Position numbers and translations under genes: made by a program
From: CAG-791 sp002449595
Lineage (GTDB): Bacteria; Bacillota; Clostridia; Lachnospirales; Lachnospiraceae
Length of the DNA stretch: 64,000 bases
Direction: 5' to 3'
Assembly: GCA_946539855.1 (NCBI GenBank)
Contig: CAMNHV010000008.1
Location: 5,960 to 69,959 of the forward strand
Notes under the pieces: model-generated
Told to the model about the DNA's origin: nothing
Seen by the model: the letters and a program-made list of their open reading frames with translations, nothing else
Database searches by the model: none
Part shown: positions 17,581 to 24,640 of the stretch, piece after piece
Numbering within the stretch: the first letter of the stretch is position 1
How the letters are laid out: the number at the start of each line of letters is the position of its first letter

Positions 17581-17644
17581 AAGAATAGTGGTGTCCACTT
17601 CCCGGAGATCATATAGATCTCCGGGCAGCGGCACCACTATTCTT
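17581..17644. terminator. Long interrupted palindrome, probable rsfS terminator
   Basis: A 13-bp outer stem (17581-17593 with 17632-17644) and a 10-bp inner stem (CCCGGAGATC with GATCTCCGGG) enclose a five-base loop. Two internal loops of 7 and 6 bases separate the stems. It is the only candidate terminator for the rsfS transcript. The core GGAGATC is shared with the palindrome near 22556. Confidence 0.55.
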
Positions 17645-17666
17645 GTGTCAGACGGATGCATCAGAA

Positions 17667-17797
17667 AGATTATCTGGAGGTTTATCTGTAGAAGAAAAAA
17701 GGAGTGCCGCTGAACGCAACACTCTCTTAGAGAGATTTTCAGGAAGCTTGTCTGTGGGATAAAAAAGAGTGTCGCTTTATGCGGCACTCTTTTAGAT
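17667..17797 (-). repeat. 65-bp tandem duplication carrying lexA terminators
   Basis: Two diverged copies begin with AGATT at 17667 and 17733. Each contains a GAGTG...CACTC hairpin (17702-17724 and 17767-17789) next to an A-run that reads as a T-run on the minus strand. The period is 65-66 bases. Both copies would act as intrinsic terminators for lexA, which ends at 17825. Confidence 0.6.
17767..17789 (-). terminator. lexA terminator (proximal copy)
   Basis: On the minus strand GAGTGCCGC pairs with GCGACACTC around a short A/T loop, and TTTTTT follows directly. This is the closer of the two tandem terminators. Confidence 0.7.
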
Positions 17798-17824
17798 TGT
17801 GTTGTTGTTTGATATTGTTCGGCG

Positions 17825-18445
17825 TTACTTGACGCTGAAGCGGAGGACGGCGAATACTTTGCCGAGGATGACGCAGTTGTCGACCAGGATGGGGTCCATG
17901 GCGTCGTTCTCGGGCTGCAGGCGGATGTGGTCCTTCTCCTTGTAGAAGCGCTTCACGGTCGCGGAGTCGTCGACCAGTGCGACGACGATCTCGCCGTTGG
18001 ATGCAGTGTTGCATTCGCTCACGAAGATCAGGTCTCCGTCGAAGATGCCGGCATTGATCATGGAGTCGCCGTGGACCTTGAGCGCGAAGCTCGTGCCGGA
18101 CGGGATGTTCTCCGCAGGGATCGGGAAGTAGCTCTCGATGTTCTGGTCAGCGAGGATCGGTTCGCCTGCGGCGACGCGGCCTACGACCGGGACAGATACC
18201 ATCTCTGTGCGGACCATCTGGAAGCTGTCGTCACAGATCTCAATTGCGCGCGGCTTGGTGGGGTCGCGCCGGATGTAGCCGTACTTCTCCAGAGATTCCA
18301 GGTGGGAGTGGACGGAAGATGTGGACTTGAGATTCACTTCCTCGCAGATCTCGCGGACCGTCGGCGGGTATCCCTTCTCCAGGATCTCTCTCTTGATATA
18401 TTCGAGGATCTCCATCTGTTTCGTGCTGTTTCTTCCTCTGGTCAT
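17825..18445 (-). CDS. lexA: SOS repressor LexA
   Basis: LexA represses DNA-damage genes and cleaves itself when RecA is activated. I chose the start at 18445, eight bases after AAAGGA; two upstream in-frame ATGs lack a usable site. The 206-residue protein has an N-terminal winged helix (residues 1-70, with GYPPTVREICEEVNL), the Ala-Gly cleavage site in GRVAAGEP near residue 90, the catalytic Ser in KVHGDSMI near 125 and the catalytic Lys in DSATVKRF near 164. It is divergent from a YneA-like gene through a region with SOS boxes, as in Bacillus. Confidence 0.97.
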   Translation of the reverse strand: MTRGRNSTKQMEILEYIKREILEKGYPPTVREICEEVNLKSTSSVHSHLESLEKYGYIRRDPTKPRAIEICDDSFQMVRTEMVSVPVVGRVAAGEPILADQNIESYFPIPAENIPSGTSFALKVHGDSMINAGIFDGDLIFVSECNTASNGEIVVALVDDSATVKRFYKEKDHIRLQPENDAMDPILVDNCVILGKVFAVLRFSVK

Positions 18446-18509
18446 TGCGGTCATCCTTTCTGCTGTGCGGATCCGCTGCATCGTGCGGCGGAAACGGCGC
18501 CTTTTCTTA

Positions 18510-18538
18510 ATTATAAGCACTGATTTTCCGAAAAGCAA
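18510..18538 (-). promoter_or_regulatory. lexA promoter
   Basis: On the minus strand TTGCTT (18533-18538) and a perfect TATAAT (18510-18515) are 17 bases apart. A degenerate SOS-like palindrome, CAAACATATATTC (18537-18549), overlaps the edge of the -35. Confidence 0.65.
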
Positions 18539-18562
18539 ACATATATTCCAAATATCTGTTCG

Positions 18563-18576
18563 CAAACATTTGTTCT
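18563..18576. promoter_or_regulatory. SOS (LexA) box in the divergent region, near-consensus
   Basis: CAAACATTTGTTCT differs by one base in the left half from the Firmicutes LexA motif GAACNNNNGTTC. It lies between the two divergent promoters. Confidence 0.55.
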
Positions 18577-18584
18577 GATTTTGC

Positions 18585-18613
18585 TTGACAGCAGAATATA
18601 CGTTCGATATAAT
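18585..18613 (+). promoter_or_regulatory. Consensus sigma-A promoter of the YneA-like SOS gene
   Basis: TTGACA (18585-18590) and TATAAT (18608-18613) are both perfect and are separated by exactly 17 bases. Transcription would begin near 18620, just before the SOS box. A strong promoter with a downstream operator fits tight LexA repression. Confidence 0.8.
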
Positions 18614-18629
18614 CACACTTACAGAGATG

Positions 18630-18643
18630 CGAACATTCGTTCT
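18630..18643. promoter_or_regulatory. Perfect SOS (LexA) box
   Basis: CGAACATTCGTTCT contains the full GAACNNNNGTTC palindrome, about ten bases into the predicted transcript of the gene at 18677. LexA bound here would block the adjacent consensus promoter. Confidence 0.75.
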
Positions 18644-18676
18644 TTATTTGGATGAGAGTCAGAAAGAGGCTGTAAG

Positions 18677-19096
18677 ATGAGAAGCAGGAGAACACAGAAC
18701 CAGAAGCTTGGAGTGAAGGATCCGGAGATCCGCAGGAGCATCCGCCTGGCGAGAAGGAACCGCCAGATCCGCCGTCACGCAGCGATGCTGCTTGCTCTTC
18801 TGATGATCGGCGTCTCCGCCTGCTTCCTGACAGCAGGGACCAGAGCGGCCGCATCCGACAGAACCGAACCTGTGATGTATAAGTACTTCACGAGTGTTCG
18901 TGTGGAAGCGGGAGAGAGCTTCAGCGACGTGCTGGACCGCTGCTATGACGCGGCCTCCGGCGTCACTGAGAAGGAGTACCGCGGCGAAGTGTGCAGCATC
19001 AACCACATTCCGCTCTACGCTGCGGAGACGACAGCTGCCGTCACGCCCGGGGACTATCTGATCCTCCCTTACTATTCGGCGGAATACATGGACTGA
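18677..19096 (+). CDS. YneA-like SOS-induced cell division suppressor
   Basis: This small 139-residue protein has a basic N-terminus, one membrane segment (about 36-52) and an outside domain. The domain has a degenerate LysM-like pattern: VRVEAGESFSDVL near 75 and VTPGDYLILPYY near 122. It is divergent from lexA and downstream of a perfect promoter and SOS box, the position of yneA in Bacillus. YneA delays septation during DNA damage. Sequence similarity to Bacillus YneA is low, so the call rests mostly on context and architecture. Confidence 0.65.
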   Translation: MRSRRTQNQKLGVKDPEIRRSIRLARRNRQIRRHAAMLLALLMIGVSACFLTAGTRAAASDRTEPVMYKYFTSVRVEAGESFSDVLDRCYDAASGVTEKEYRGEVCSINHIPLYAAETTAAVTPGDYLILPYYSAEYMD

Positions 19097-19179
19097 TTCA
19101 TGAGCTGACGATTCAGCGAAATATATGAGCTGATGCAAGAAACAGCATATGTGGCTTGAGTGACGTCTGTCCTCAATTA

Positions 19180-19213
19180 AGAAGTCCCTGTTCTTCGGAA
19201 CGGGGACTTCTTT
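19180..19213 (+). terminator. Terminator after the YneA-like gene
   Basis: GAAGTCCCTGTT pairs with AACGGGGACTTC around a CTTCGG loop, with a TTT tail. It could work in both directions between the YneA-like gene and the recombinase. Confidence 0.65.
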
Positions 19214-19309
19214 GACGAATATGTGATTTAATTTATGTAATTGATCTGTTCTCTGCAGCTATTTCCAGTTACATTGGATAAGCTCCATCCGGGGCGGAGA
19301 TGATTGGAT

Positions 19310-20404
19310 CTATTCATTCTCATCTGCACTGGGAAGTCCGTTCTCCTCCCTCCGGAGGCGCACGACATTGGCGGCGCTGCGCCGGCGGTCTTCCTCGATC
19401 GCCGCGTAGTGGCGGCGCGTCGTGTTGACGTCCTTGTGGCCGAGGACGTCCGCGACCAGGTAGATGTCACCGGTCTCGCGGTAGAGGTTGGTGCCGTAGG
19501 TGCTCCGCAGCTTGTGCGGCGTGATCTTCTTGAGCGTCGTGACGAGCTGGGAGTATTTCTTTACCATTTTCTCGACGGACCGGACGCTCATGCGCTTGTT
19601 CTGAAGGCTCAGGAACAGGGCGGTCTCATGGCCGGCCGCGGGGATCATGTGGTGCCGCTCTTCGAGGTAGTTGAGCAGCGCCTCCTCGACCTCGTCGCCG
19701 AAATAGACGATCGCGTCATAGCCGCCCTTGCGGTGGACCTTGATCCCGCCGTCCTTGAAGTTGACGTCGTTGATATCGAGGCCGACGCACTCGGAGACGC
19801 GGATGCCGGTGCCGAGCAGGAGCGTCAGGATCGCGACGTCCCGCACCTTGGTGAACTTGTGATAGCGCTGCTGGTTCTTGGTCAGCGCGGTGCCTTCCTC
19901 GACCTGGTCCAGCAGGATCGCGACTTCGTCGGGATCGAGACGGATGATCGCCTTCTCGTGCTTCTTCGGCATCGCGATCAGGGCGGAGACGTCCCGCTCG
20001 ATCATCTCGGATGTGAAGAAGTAGTGATACATGCTGCGCAGGGCGGAGAGCTTGCGCGCCTTGCCGCGGTCGTCGTTCGTGTAGATCTTTCCGTCCTTTT
20101 CGTAATAGCTCAGGTATTCCAGGTACTCCTCGAGGTCGACTTTCTCGAGCTGGTCAAGGACAGAGAGGGGGAAATCGGGGATCTCCATTTTCGCCAGCGC
20201 GCGGTTGTTCTGGTGAAGAAACTCGAAGAACGTCCGGATGTCGTAGGCGTAGCCGAGCCGCGTCCGCGCGGACGTCGTATCCGCGATCCCGCGGAAATAC
20301 TGTTTGCAGAACGAAGGAAGCGTCGCGAGCACTTCCCGCATGAGCAGTGTATTTTTGATATCCTGTTCTTCCGAATAGGTTTCCGTTCCCCTGATCCTTG
20401 GCAT
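19310..20404 (-). CDS. XerS-like tyrosine recombinase
   Basis: This 364-residue tyrosine recombinase resembles streptococcal XerS, the single-protein resolver of chromosome dimers, rather than phage integrases. I chose the start at 20404, six bases after GGAAGGGG. The N-terminal SAM-like region holds DFPLSVLDQLEKVDLEEYL, close to XerS. The catalytic set is visible: Arg in GTGIRVSE, Lys in HRKGG, HxxR in PHKLRSTYG, His in LGHKD and Tyr in TTRRHY. No phage or plasmid genes are adjacent. I found no convincing dif-like site in the flanking gaps. Confidence 0.82.
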   Translation of the reverse strand: MPRIRGTETYSEEQDIKNTLLMREVLATLPSFCKQYFRGIADTTSARTRLGYAYDIRTFFEFLHQNNRALAKMEIPDFPLSVLDQLEKVDLEEYLEYLSYYEKDGKIYTNDDRGKARKLSALRSMYHYFFTSEMIERDVSALIAMPKKHEKAIIRLDPDEVAILLDQVEEGTALTKNQQRYHKFTKVRDVAILTLLLGTGIRVSECVGLDINDVNFKDGGIKVHRKGGYDAIVYFGDEVEEALLNYLEERHHMIPAAGHETALFLSLQNKRMSVRSVEKMVKKYSQLVTTLKKITPHKLRSTYGTNLYRETGDIYLVADVLGHKDVNTTRRHYAAIEEDRRRSAANVVRLRREENGLPSADENE

Positions 20405-20445
20405 GATTCCCCTTCCCGGTCTGCTGATTTCCAGACGACGCAACT

Positions 20446-20451
20446 ATTATA
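20446..20451 (-). promoter_or_regulatory. Extended -10 promoter of the recombinase gene
   Basis: On the minus strand TGATATAAT forms an extended -10 with a perfect TATAAT. No clear -35 is seen, which an extended -10 can tolerate. Confidence 0.45.
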
Positions 20452-20503
20452 TCACATGGGCGGAAACAGCTTTTCTCAGCCGTTTGCGCCGGCTTTGATG
20501 TGC

Positions 20504-20509
20504 TATACT
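20504..20509 (+). promoter_or_regulatory. -10-like TATACT abutting the permease start
   Basis: TATACT lies six bases before the ATG at 20516 and no Shine-Dalgarno sequence is present. If it is the true -10, the mRNA is leaderless or nearly so. Confidence 0.35.
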
Positions 20510-20515
20510 GTTGAT

Positions 20516-21910
20516 ATGAAATTCAGATTAAATGACCGGCAAAAAGGCTGGGTCGCGACGATCCTGATCACCGTGATCCTCTCATTCCTGTTATACGCGG
20601 CGTTTTTCCGCGGCGCGGAGATCGTCCGCAGCCTGCGGTACCTGACGCGGCAGATGATGTCGCTCGTCTGCGGAGTCGCGATCGCGTATATTCTGTCGCC
20701 CGTACTGAGCTTTATTGAGCGCAAGATCACGATCCCGCTCTGCAGCCGCGCGGGCGTTGACGTGAATTCACCTTCTTCGGGAAAGAAAAGGCGGAGAGTG
20801 CGCATGTTTTCTGTCGTGCTCACGATCCTTTTCTTCCTCCTTGTCCTGTACGGCCTGATCCGGACCGTCCTGCCGCAGGTGTTTTTCAGTATCCAGAGCA
20901 TTATCAACAACCTGCCGGTGTACTTCCGGAATGTGAGCCGTTTCTTCAACCGTCTTCTGGAACAGAACCCGAATATGCAGAAGGCCATGAATGAGATCCT
21001 GCGGTCGCTCCGGCAGAACGCCGAGTCGTTCGTGTCGCAGAACATCACGCCGCGGCTGACGTCCCTCATCCAGCAGGTCTCGAAGCGCGCCGTGACGCTG
21101 GCCGGCGGCGTCGTCAACTTCCTGATCGGCATCATCGTGGCGGTCTACATCCTGAACGCGAGGGAGCGCCTCGCCGCGCAGGGGAAGAAGCTCGCATACG
21201 CGTTCCTGCCGCAGAAGGCGGCCAATGAGGTGATCGGCGAATTCCGCTTTATCCACCAGACGTTTACGAACTTCCTTGTGGGCAAGATCATCGACTCGGT
21301 CATCGTCGCCGTCCTGTGCTTCATCGGCGCAACGCTCCTTAAGACGCCGTTCCCGATGCTGGTCACACTGATCGTCGGCGTCACAAATATGATCCCGTTC
21401 TTCGGACCGTACATCGGCGAGGCGATCACCGGGATCATCGTATTCATGATCGATCCGCTGGCCGCGCTGTACTTCCTGATCTTCGTGATCCTGCTGCAGC
21501 AGCTGGACGGCAACGTCATCGGGCCGAGGATCCTCGGCCAGTCCACAGGCCTCTCGTCCATCGGCGTGATTTTCTCGATCCTGTTCTTCGGCGCGGTCCT
21601 GGGGCCGGTCGGCTGGTTCATCGGCGTTCCGCTGTTCGCCGTGATCTTTGCCCTGCTTCGCAGGTTCAGCGAGTACCTGTTGCGGGAGCGGGGACTGCCT
21701 TCCGACATCAGCGTCTACGAGAAGACGGCCTATATCGATGAAAAGGGGATCCACGAGCTCGGCGATCCGGCGAGCGAAGGCTATTTCCTGAAAAAGCCCG
21801 CGTCAGCTCTCCGCAAAATATTTGAACGTAAGGATCAGGATCCTGAGACAGAAGAGAATGCGGACGAGGGAGCGGACGGAAACCGGGATAACGATTCGGA
21901 CGGTAAGTGA
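20516..21910 (+). CDS. AI-2E family transporter (PerM/YdbI type)
   Basis: This 464-residue multi-pass membrane protein belongs to the AI-2E/PerM family, which includes putative autoinducer exporters and Na+/H+ antiporters. I chose the ATG at 20516; the open frame extends far upstream antisense to the recombinase and is not credible there. The pattern is two N-terminal helices, a large loop with an amphipathic segment (about 140-210), then conserved helices with FLVGKIIDS, NMIPFFGPYIG and LQQLDGNVIGPRILG. The last 60 residues are charged and acidic. The transported substrate cannot be deduced. Confidence 0.85.
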   Translation: MKFRLNDRQKGWVATILITVILSFLLYAAFFRGAEIVRSLRYLTRQMMSLVCGVAIAYILSPVLSFIERKITIPLCSRAGVDVNSPSSGKKRRRVRMFSVVLTILFFLLVLYGLIRTVLPQVFFSIQSIINNLPVYFRNVSRFFNRLLEQNPNMQKAMNEILRSLRQNAESFVSQNITPRLTSLIQQVSKRAVTLAGGVVNFLIGIIVAVYILNARERLAAQGKKLAYAFLPQKAANEVIGEFRFIHQTFTNFLVGKIIDSVIVAVLCFIGATLLKTPFPMLVTLIVGVTNMIPFFGPYIGEAITGIIVFMIDPLAALYFLIFVILLQQLDGNVIGPRILGQSTGLSSIGVIFSILFFGAVLGPVGWFIGVPLFAVIFALLRRFSEYLLRERGLPSDISVYEKTAYIDEKGIHELGDPASEGYFLKKPASALRKIFERKDQDPETEENADEGADGNRDNDSDGK

Positions 21911-21933
21911 TCAGTTAATAAGGTGGTATCAGT

Positions 21934-22398
21934 ATGAAGTTTTTGATCCAGAGGGTCACGTCGGCACAGGTCGAAGTCGAAGAGAAAGTCGTCGGGCAGA
22001 TCGATGCCGGCTATCTGGTCCTTGTGGGCATCAGCAGTGAGGACAACGAAGACATCGCAGACAGAATGCTGCAGAAACTCGTCAATCTGCGCATTTTTGA
22101 GGACGAAAACGGCAAGACGAACCTGAGCATCGGCCAGGTCGGCGGCAATGTGCTCATGATCTCGCAGTTTACGCTGTATGCGGACTGCCACAAGGGAAAC
22201 CGTCCCTCATTCGTGCACGCGGGCGCGCCGGACGAAGCCGAGCGCCTCTACGAGTATCTTTTATCGCGTGCACGCACATTCTTCCCGGACGTACAGCACG
22301 GAATCTTTGGCGCGATGATGCGCGTATCCCTCGTGAACGACGGCCCGTTTACGATCATGCTCGATTCTGAGGAAGTGCTGGCGAAACACCCGAACTAA
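21934..22398 (+). CDS. dtd: D-aminoacyl-tRNA deacylase
   Basis: Dtd removes D-amino acids mischarged on tRNA. The 154-residue length is typical. Motifs are the N-terminal IQRVTSAQVEV, the SQFTLYAD segment near residue 78 that forms part of the active site, and the cross-subunit NDGPFTIMLDS near 135, where the family usually has GPVT. AAGGTGG precedes the ATG. The neighbouring RelA gene often found with dtd is absent. Confidence 0.95.
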   Translation: MKFLIQRVTSAQVEVEEKVVGQIDAGYLVLVGISSEDNEDIADRMLQKLVNLRIFEDENGKTNLSIGQVGGNVLMISQFTLYADCHKGNRPSFVHAGAPDEAERLYEYLLSRARTFFPDVQHGIFGAMMRVSLVNDGPFTIMLDSEEVLAKHPN

Positions 22399-22422
22399 TT
22401 AATAGTCCCAATAAAAAAACCT

Positions 22423-22500
22423 CAGGTTTATCGAATTAGTATGAGCCACTTTTTCAGAGATTCTATAAGATAATCTGAAAAAGTGGCTTTATTAAAAGCC
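22423..22500. repeat. Decayed palindromic repeat unit 1
   Basis: It begins CAGGTTTATCGAATTAGTAT, nearly identical to the start of unit 2, 93 bases away. An inner hairpin (22445-22487) pairs GCCACTTTTTCAGA with TCTGAAAAAGTGGC. The outer right arm is lost. It may also serve as the dtd terminator. Confidence 0.65.
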
Positions 22501-22515
22501 CCAATAATAACCCCA

Positions 22516-22597
22516 CAGGTTTAACGAATCAGTATGAGCCACTTCAGGAGATCCCGTGGATCTCCTGAAAAGTGGCAATACTGTTCGTTAAACCTGG
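22516..22597. repeat. 82-bp near-perfect palindrome, unit 2
   Basis: The two arms of about 38 bases match almost completely: CAGGTTTAACGAA, CAGTAT, GCCACTT and CAGGAGATCC recur in order on the opposite strand around a central CGT. Only a few one- or two-base gaps interrupt the pairing. The shape resembles a small non-autonomous mobile element or an intergenic palindromic repeat. Confidence 0.7.
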
Positions 22598-22686
22598 CTT
22601 TTGCGAATAGTTGGATGGAGGTCCACCACCACTCCTCCACCAAAAAACATGTAAAAAACCAGTAATAATCAGGAAAATCAGCATTT

Positions 22687-22715
22687 AAAAGCCCCCGAGA
22701 ACCTCGGGGGCTTTT
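22687..22715. terminator. Bidirectional terminator
   Basis: AAAAGCCCCCGAG pairs perfectly with CTCGGGGGCTTTT around an AAC loop. T-runs occur on both strands, so it can stop both dtd read-through and the leftward kinase-like gene. Confidence 0.8.
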
Positions 22716-22757
22716 GCTGCAAATTATCAAATCAAATGAAAGGCGAAACGAAAACCA

Positions 22758-23441
22758 TCATTTCTTAATATTCTGAAGCTGTTCCTTAATATCACGGCCT
22801 CCATTGCGAACGCTGCCAAGCTGGTCAAAGTCCTCAACGAGCTGAATGATCAATTTGACGGTTCCTTCAATGCCAAGAAGCGCCGTATTGATGCACATGT
22901 CGTAGCTGTCCGCGCGGCCCCATTTTTTAGCGCTGTAATAGTTGTAATAGCTCTGGCGCTGTTTGTCCTTCTTGTTGATCATGTCGCGGGCTTCTTTTTC
23001 GGTCTTGATATCGTCAAAGCGCGCCATGACGTCCTTGATGCGGAATTCTTCATCCGCCTCAATGAACAGGTTGATCACGTCGTCCCTGTCCGCAAGCGCG
23101 CTGTCCGCGCAGCGGCCGATAAATACGGCGGGACCTTCCTTCGCAAGCTCCTTGATCGCGTCAAACTGCGCGAGGAACACCTTCTGGCTGATGGGCATGT
23201 CCACATAATGGGATGAATTGTATCCGAAGGAATAGGTATCCATGACCAGGTTGTAGAGGAAGGAGCTCGTGGGACGCTCGTCGTGTCTCTCGATCATCTC
23301 TTCCGCAAAGCCGCTGTCTTTCGCCACCTTTGCGAGAAGCTCCTTGTCATAGCAGGGAATGCCGAAATGTTTTGCGACAAGCTCTCCGATCTCGCGCCCG
23401 CATGAACCAAACTGTCTGCCGATCGTGATGATTGTATTCAT
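22758..23441 (-). CDS. Cytidylate kinase-like family protein
   Basis: This 227-residue P-loop protein is of the Cytidylate_kin2 type common in Clostridia, distinct from the essential cmk. I chose the start at 23441 after AGGAGGTG; an upstream in-frame ATG has no ribosome site. The N-terminus MNTIITIGRQFGSCGREIG holds the nucleotide-binding loop. AVFIGRCADSAL near residue 110 and a Lys/Asp-rich lid region (about 140-170) follow. The family is thought to phosphorylate nucleotides, but the substrate is unproven. It appears to be a single-gene transcription unit with its own promoter and terminator. Confidence 0.78.
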   Translation of the reverse strand: MNTIITIGRQFGSCGREIGELVAKHFGIPCYDKELLAKVAKDSGFAEEMIERHDERPTSSFLYNLVMDTYSFGYNSSHYVDMPISQKVFLAQFDAIKELAKEGPAVFIGRCADSALADRDDVINLFIEADEEFRIKDVMARFDDIKTEKEARDMINKKDKQRQSYYNYYSAKKWGRADSYDMCINTALLGIEGTVKLIIQLVEDFDQLGSVRNGGRDIKEQLQNIKK

Positions 23442-23478
23442 GGAAACACCTCCTTTTGCAGCGGTTTCATTTGAACAT

Positions 23479-23507
23479 ATTATAATAAATGCACAAATTA
23501 AAAGCAA
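23479..23507 (-). promoter_or_regulatory. Promoter of the cytidylate kinase-like gene
   Basis: On the minus strand TTGCTT (23502-23507) and a perfect TATAAT (23479-23484) are separated by 17 bases. Confidence 0.65.
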
Positions 23508-23545
23508 ATATAAAACGGATTCCGTGCAATATAACTATATAAAGC

Positions 23546-24637
23546 TCAGTCCTCTTCCGCGCGGAGGCGGCGCAGGATCTCTTCGAAGTATGCGGGAAGC
23601 GGCGCGCAGGTCTCGATATATTCGCCTGTCGCGGGGTGAATGAAGCCCAGAACGGCCGCATGGAGGCACTGCCCCTGTGTGAGGCTCGCGAAGGGATTGG
23701 CTCTCCTGCCGGCGTAGACTTCGTCACCCAGGACGGGGTGATGCACGGAGGCCATGTGGACGCGGATCTGATGGGTCCTGCCGGTCTCGAGGACACATTC
23801 CACATACGTGTAGTTCCGGAAGCGTTCCAGGACACGTACGTGCGTCACAGCGGGCTTCCCGGAGGGGTTCACGGCCATCTTTTTGCGGTCCTTCGGGTCC
23901 CTGCCGATCGGGCGGTCGATCGTGAGCTCCTCCTCCCGGATCCTGTCATGGACGATCGCCAGGTACTTCCGGCGGATGCTGTGTTCCTTGAGCTGCGCCG
24001 CGATGGCGGCGTGGGACGTGTCGTTCTTGCAGATGATGAGCGAGCCGGTCGTGTCGCGGTCGATGCGGTGCACGATGCCGGGCCGCAGGACGCCGTTGAT
24101 CCCGGACAGGGAGCAGGCCCCGGTCTCCGGATCCAGGCAGTGATGCATGACGGCGTTCACGAGCGTGCCGTTCCAGTGGCCCGCCGCGGGGTGAACGACC
24201 ATGCCCTTGGGCTTGTTTACGACGAGGACGTCGTCGTCCTCATAGAGGATGTCGAGAGGGATATCTTCGGGCGTGATGTCCGGCAGGACGCGCTCCGGAA
24301 GGCGGATCGTGATCAGGTCGCCCTCCTGCACCTTGTCCGCGGGCTTTGCGGCCTTCCCGCCGCGCAGGACGTGCTGGTCCTTGATCAGGTCCTTGAGATA
24401 GCTGCGTGAGAACCCCTCGCCGAGAATATCCGCGAGGGCGCGGTCAAGCCTTTTTCCCGCCTGCTCCGCGTCGATCACATGCTCGGAACACTCTTCTCCG
24501 TGTTCCGGCTCCGCGCCGATTACACGCTCGGAATATTCTTCTCCGTCTTCCTGTTCCGCGCCAATCACGTGTTCTGAATATTCTTCTTCGTGTTCCTGCT
24601 CCGGGAGGTCCGGCTGCAGATCAGAACCGGGCTGCAT
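23546..24637 (-). CDS. rluD: RluA-family pseudouridine synthase (RluD-like) with repeated N-terminus
   Basis: It isomerises uridines in 23S rRNA. The 363-residue protein has an S4 RNA-binding domain (about 60-125), then the catalytic domain with the active Asp in HRIDRDTTG near residue 190, RKYLAIVH near 220 and GRTHQIRVH near 300. The first 60 residues are unusual: a 15-residue acidic unit (EEYSEHVIGAEQEDG) occurs three times (18-32, 33-47, 48-62), the last copy merging into the normal S4 start. GGGGAG precedes the ATG, three bases after the lspA stop. It ends the HlyD-like/yggS/sepF/lspA/rluD cluster. Confidence 0.9.
   Translation of the reverse strand: MQPGSDLQPDLPEQEHEEEYSEHVIGAEQEDGEEYSERVIGAEPEHGEECSEHVIDAEQAGKRLDRALADILGEGFSRSYLKDLIKDQHVLRGGKAAKPADKVQEGDLITIRLPERVLPDITPEDIPLDILYEDDDVLVVNKPKGMVVHPAAGHWNGTLVNAVMHHCLDPETGACSLSGINGVLRPGIVHRIDRDTTGSLIICKNDTSHAAIAAQLKEHSIRRKYLAIVHDRIREEELTIDRPIGRDPKDRKKMAVNPSGKPAVTHVRVLERFRNYTYVECVLETGRTHQIRVHMASVHHPVLGDEVYAGRRANPFASLTQGQCLHAAVLGFIHPATGEYIETCAPLPAYFEEILRRLRAEED
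24455..24586 (-). repeat. Three in-frame 45-bp repeats inside rluD
   Basis: Three tandem 45-base units encode residues 18-32, 33-47 and 48-62 (the last slightly shorter). Copies differ mostly at third codon positions, so they are not recent exact duplications. Confidence 0.75.
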
Positions 24638-24640
24638 GGA

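Larger units (their letters stand above)
22399..22757. other. Intergenic palindrome island (no CDS)
   Basis: This 359-base gap between dtd and the cytidylate-kinase-like gene has no credible gene. It holds two related palindromic units (22423-22500 and 22516-22597) and a strong bidirectional terminator (22687-22715). The rest is A/T-rich and unremarkable. Confidence 0.7.

Noticed and set aside
19310..20404. Recombinase as part of a prophage or integrative element
   Set aside because: No phage, conjugation or attachment-site sequences are nearby, and the protein resembles XerS.
19304..20515. 400-codon upstream extension of the AI-2E permease
   Set aside because: It lies antisense to the recombinase. 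The permease membrane fold begins right after the ATG at 20516.
22423..22597. Repeats as a CRISPR array
   Set aside because: There are only two diverged units with internal palindromes, no regular spacers and no cas genes.
22521..22730. Small minus-strand frame of 69 codons in the palindrome island
   Set aside because: It runs through the terminator and the palindrome, has no ribosome site and no recognisable motif.
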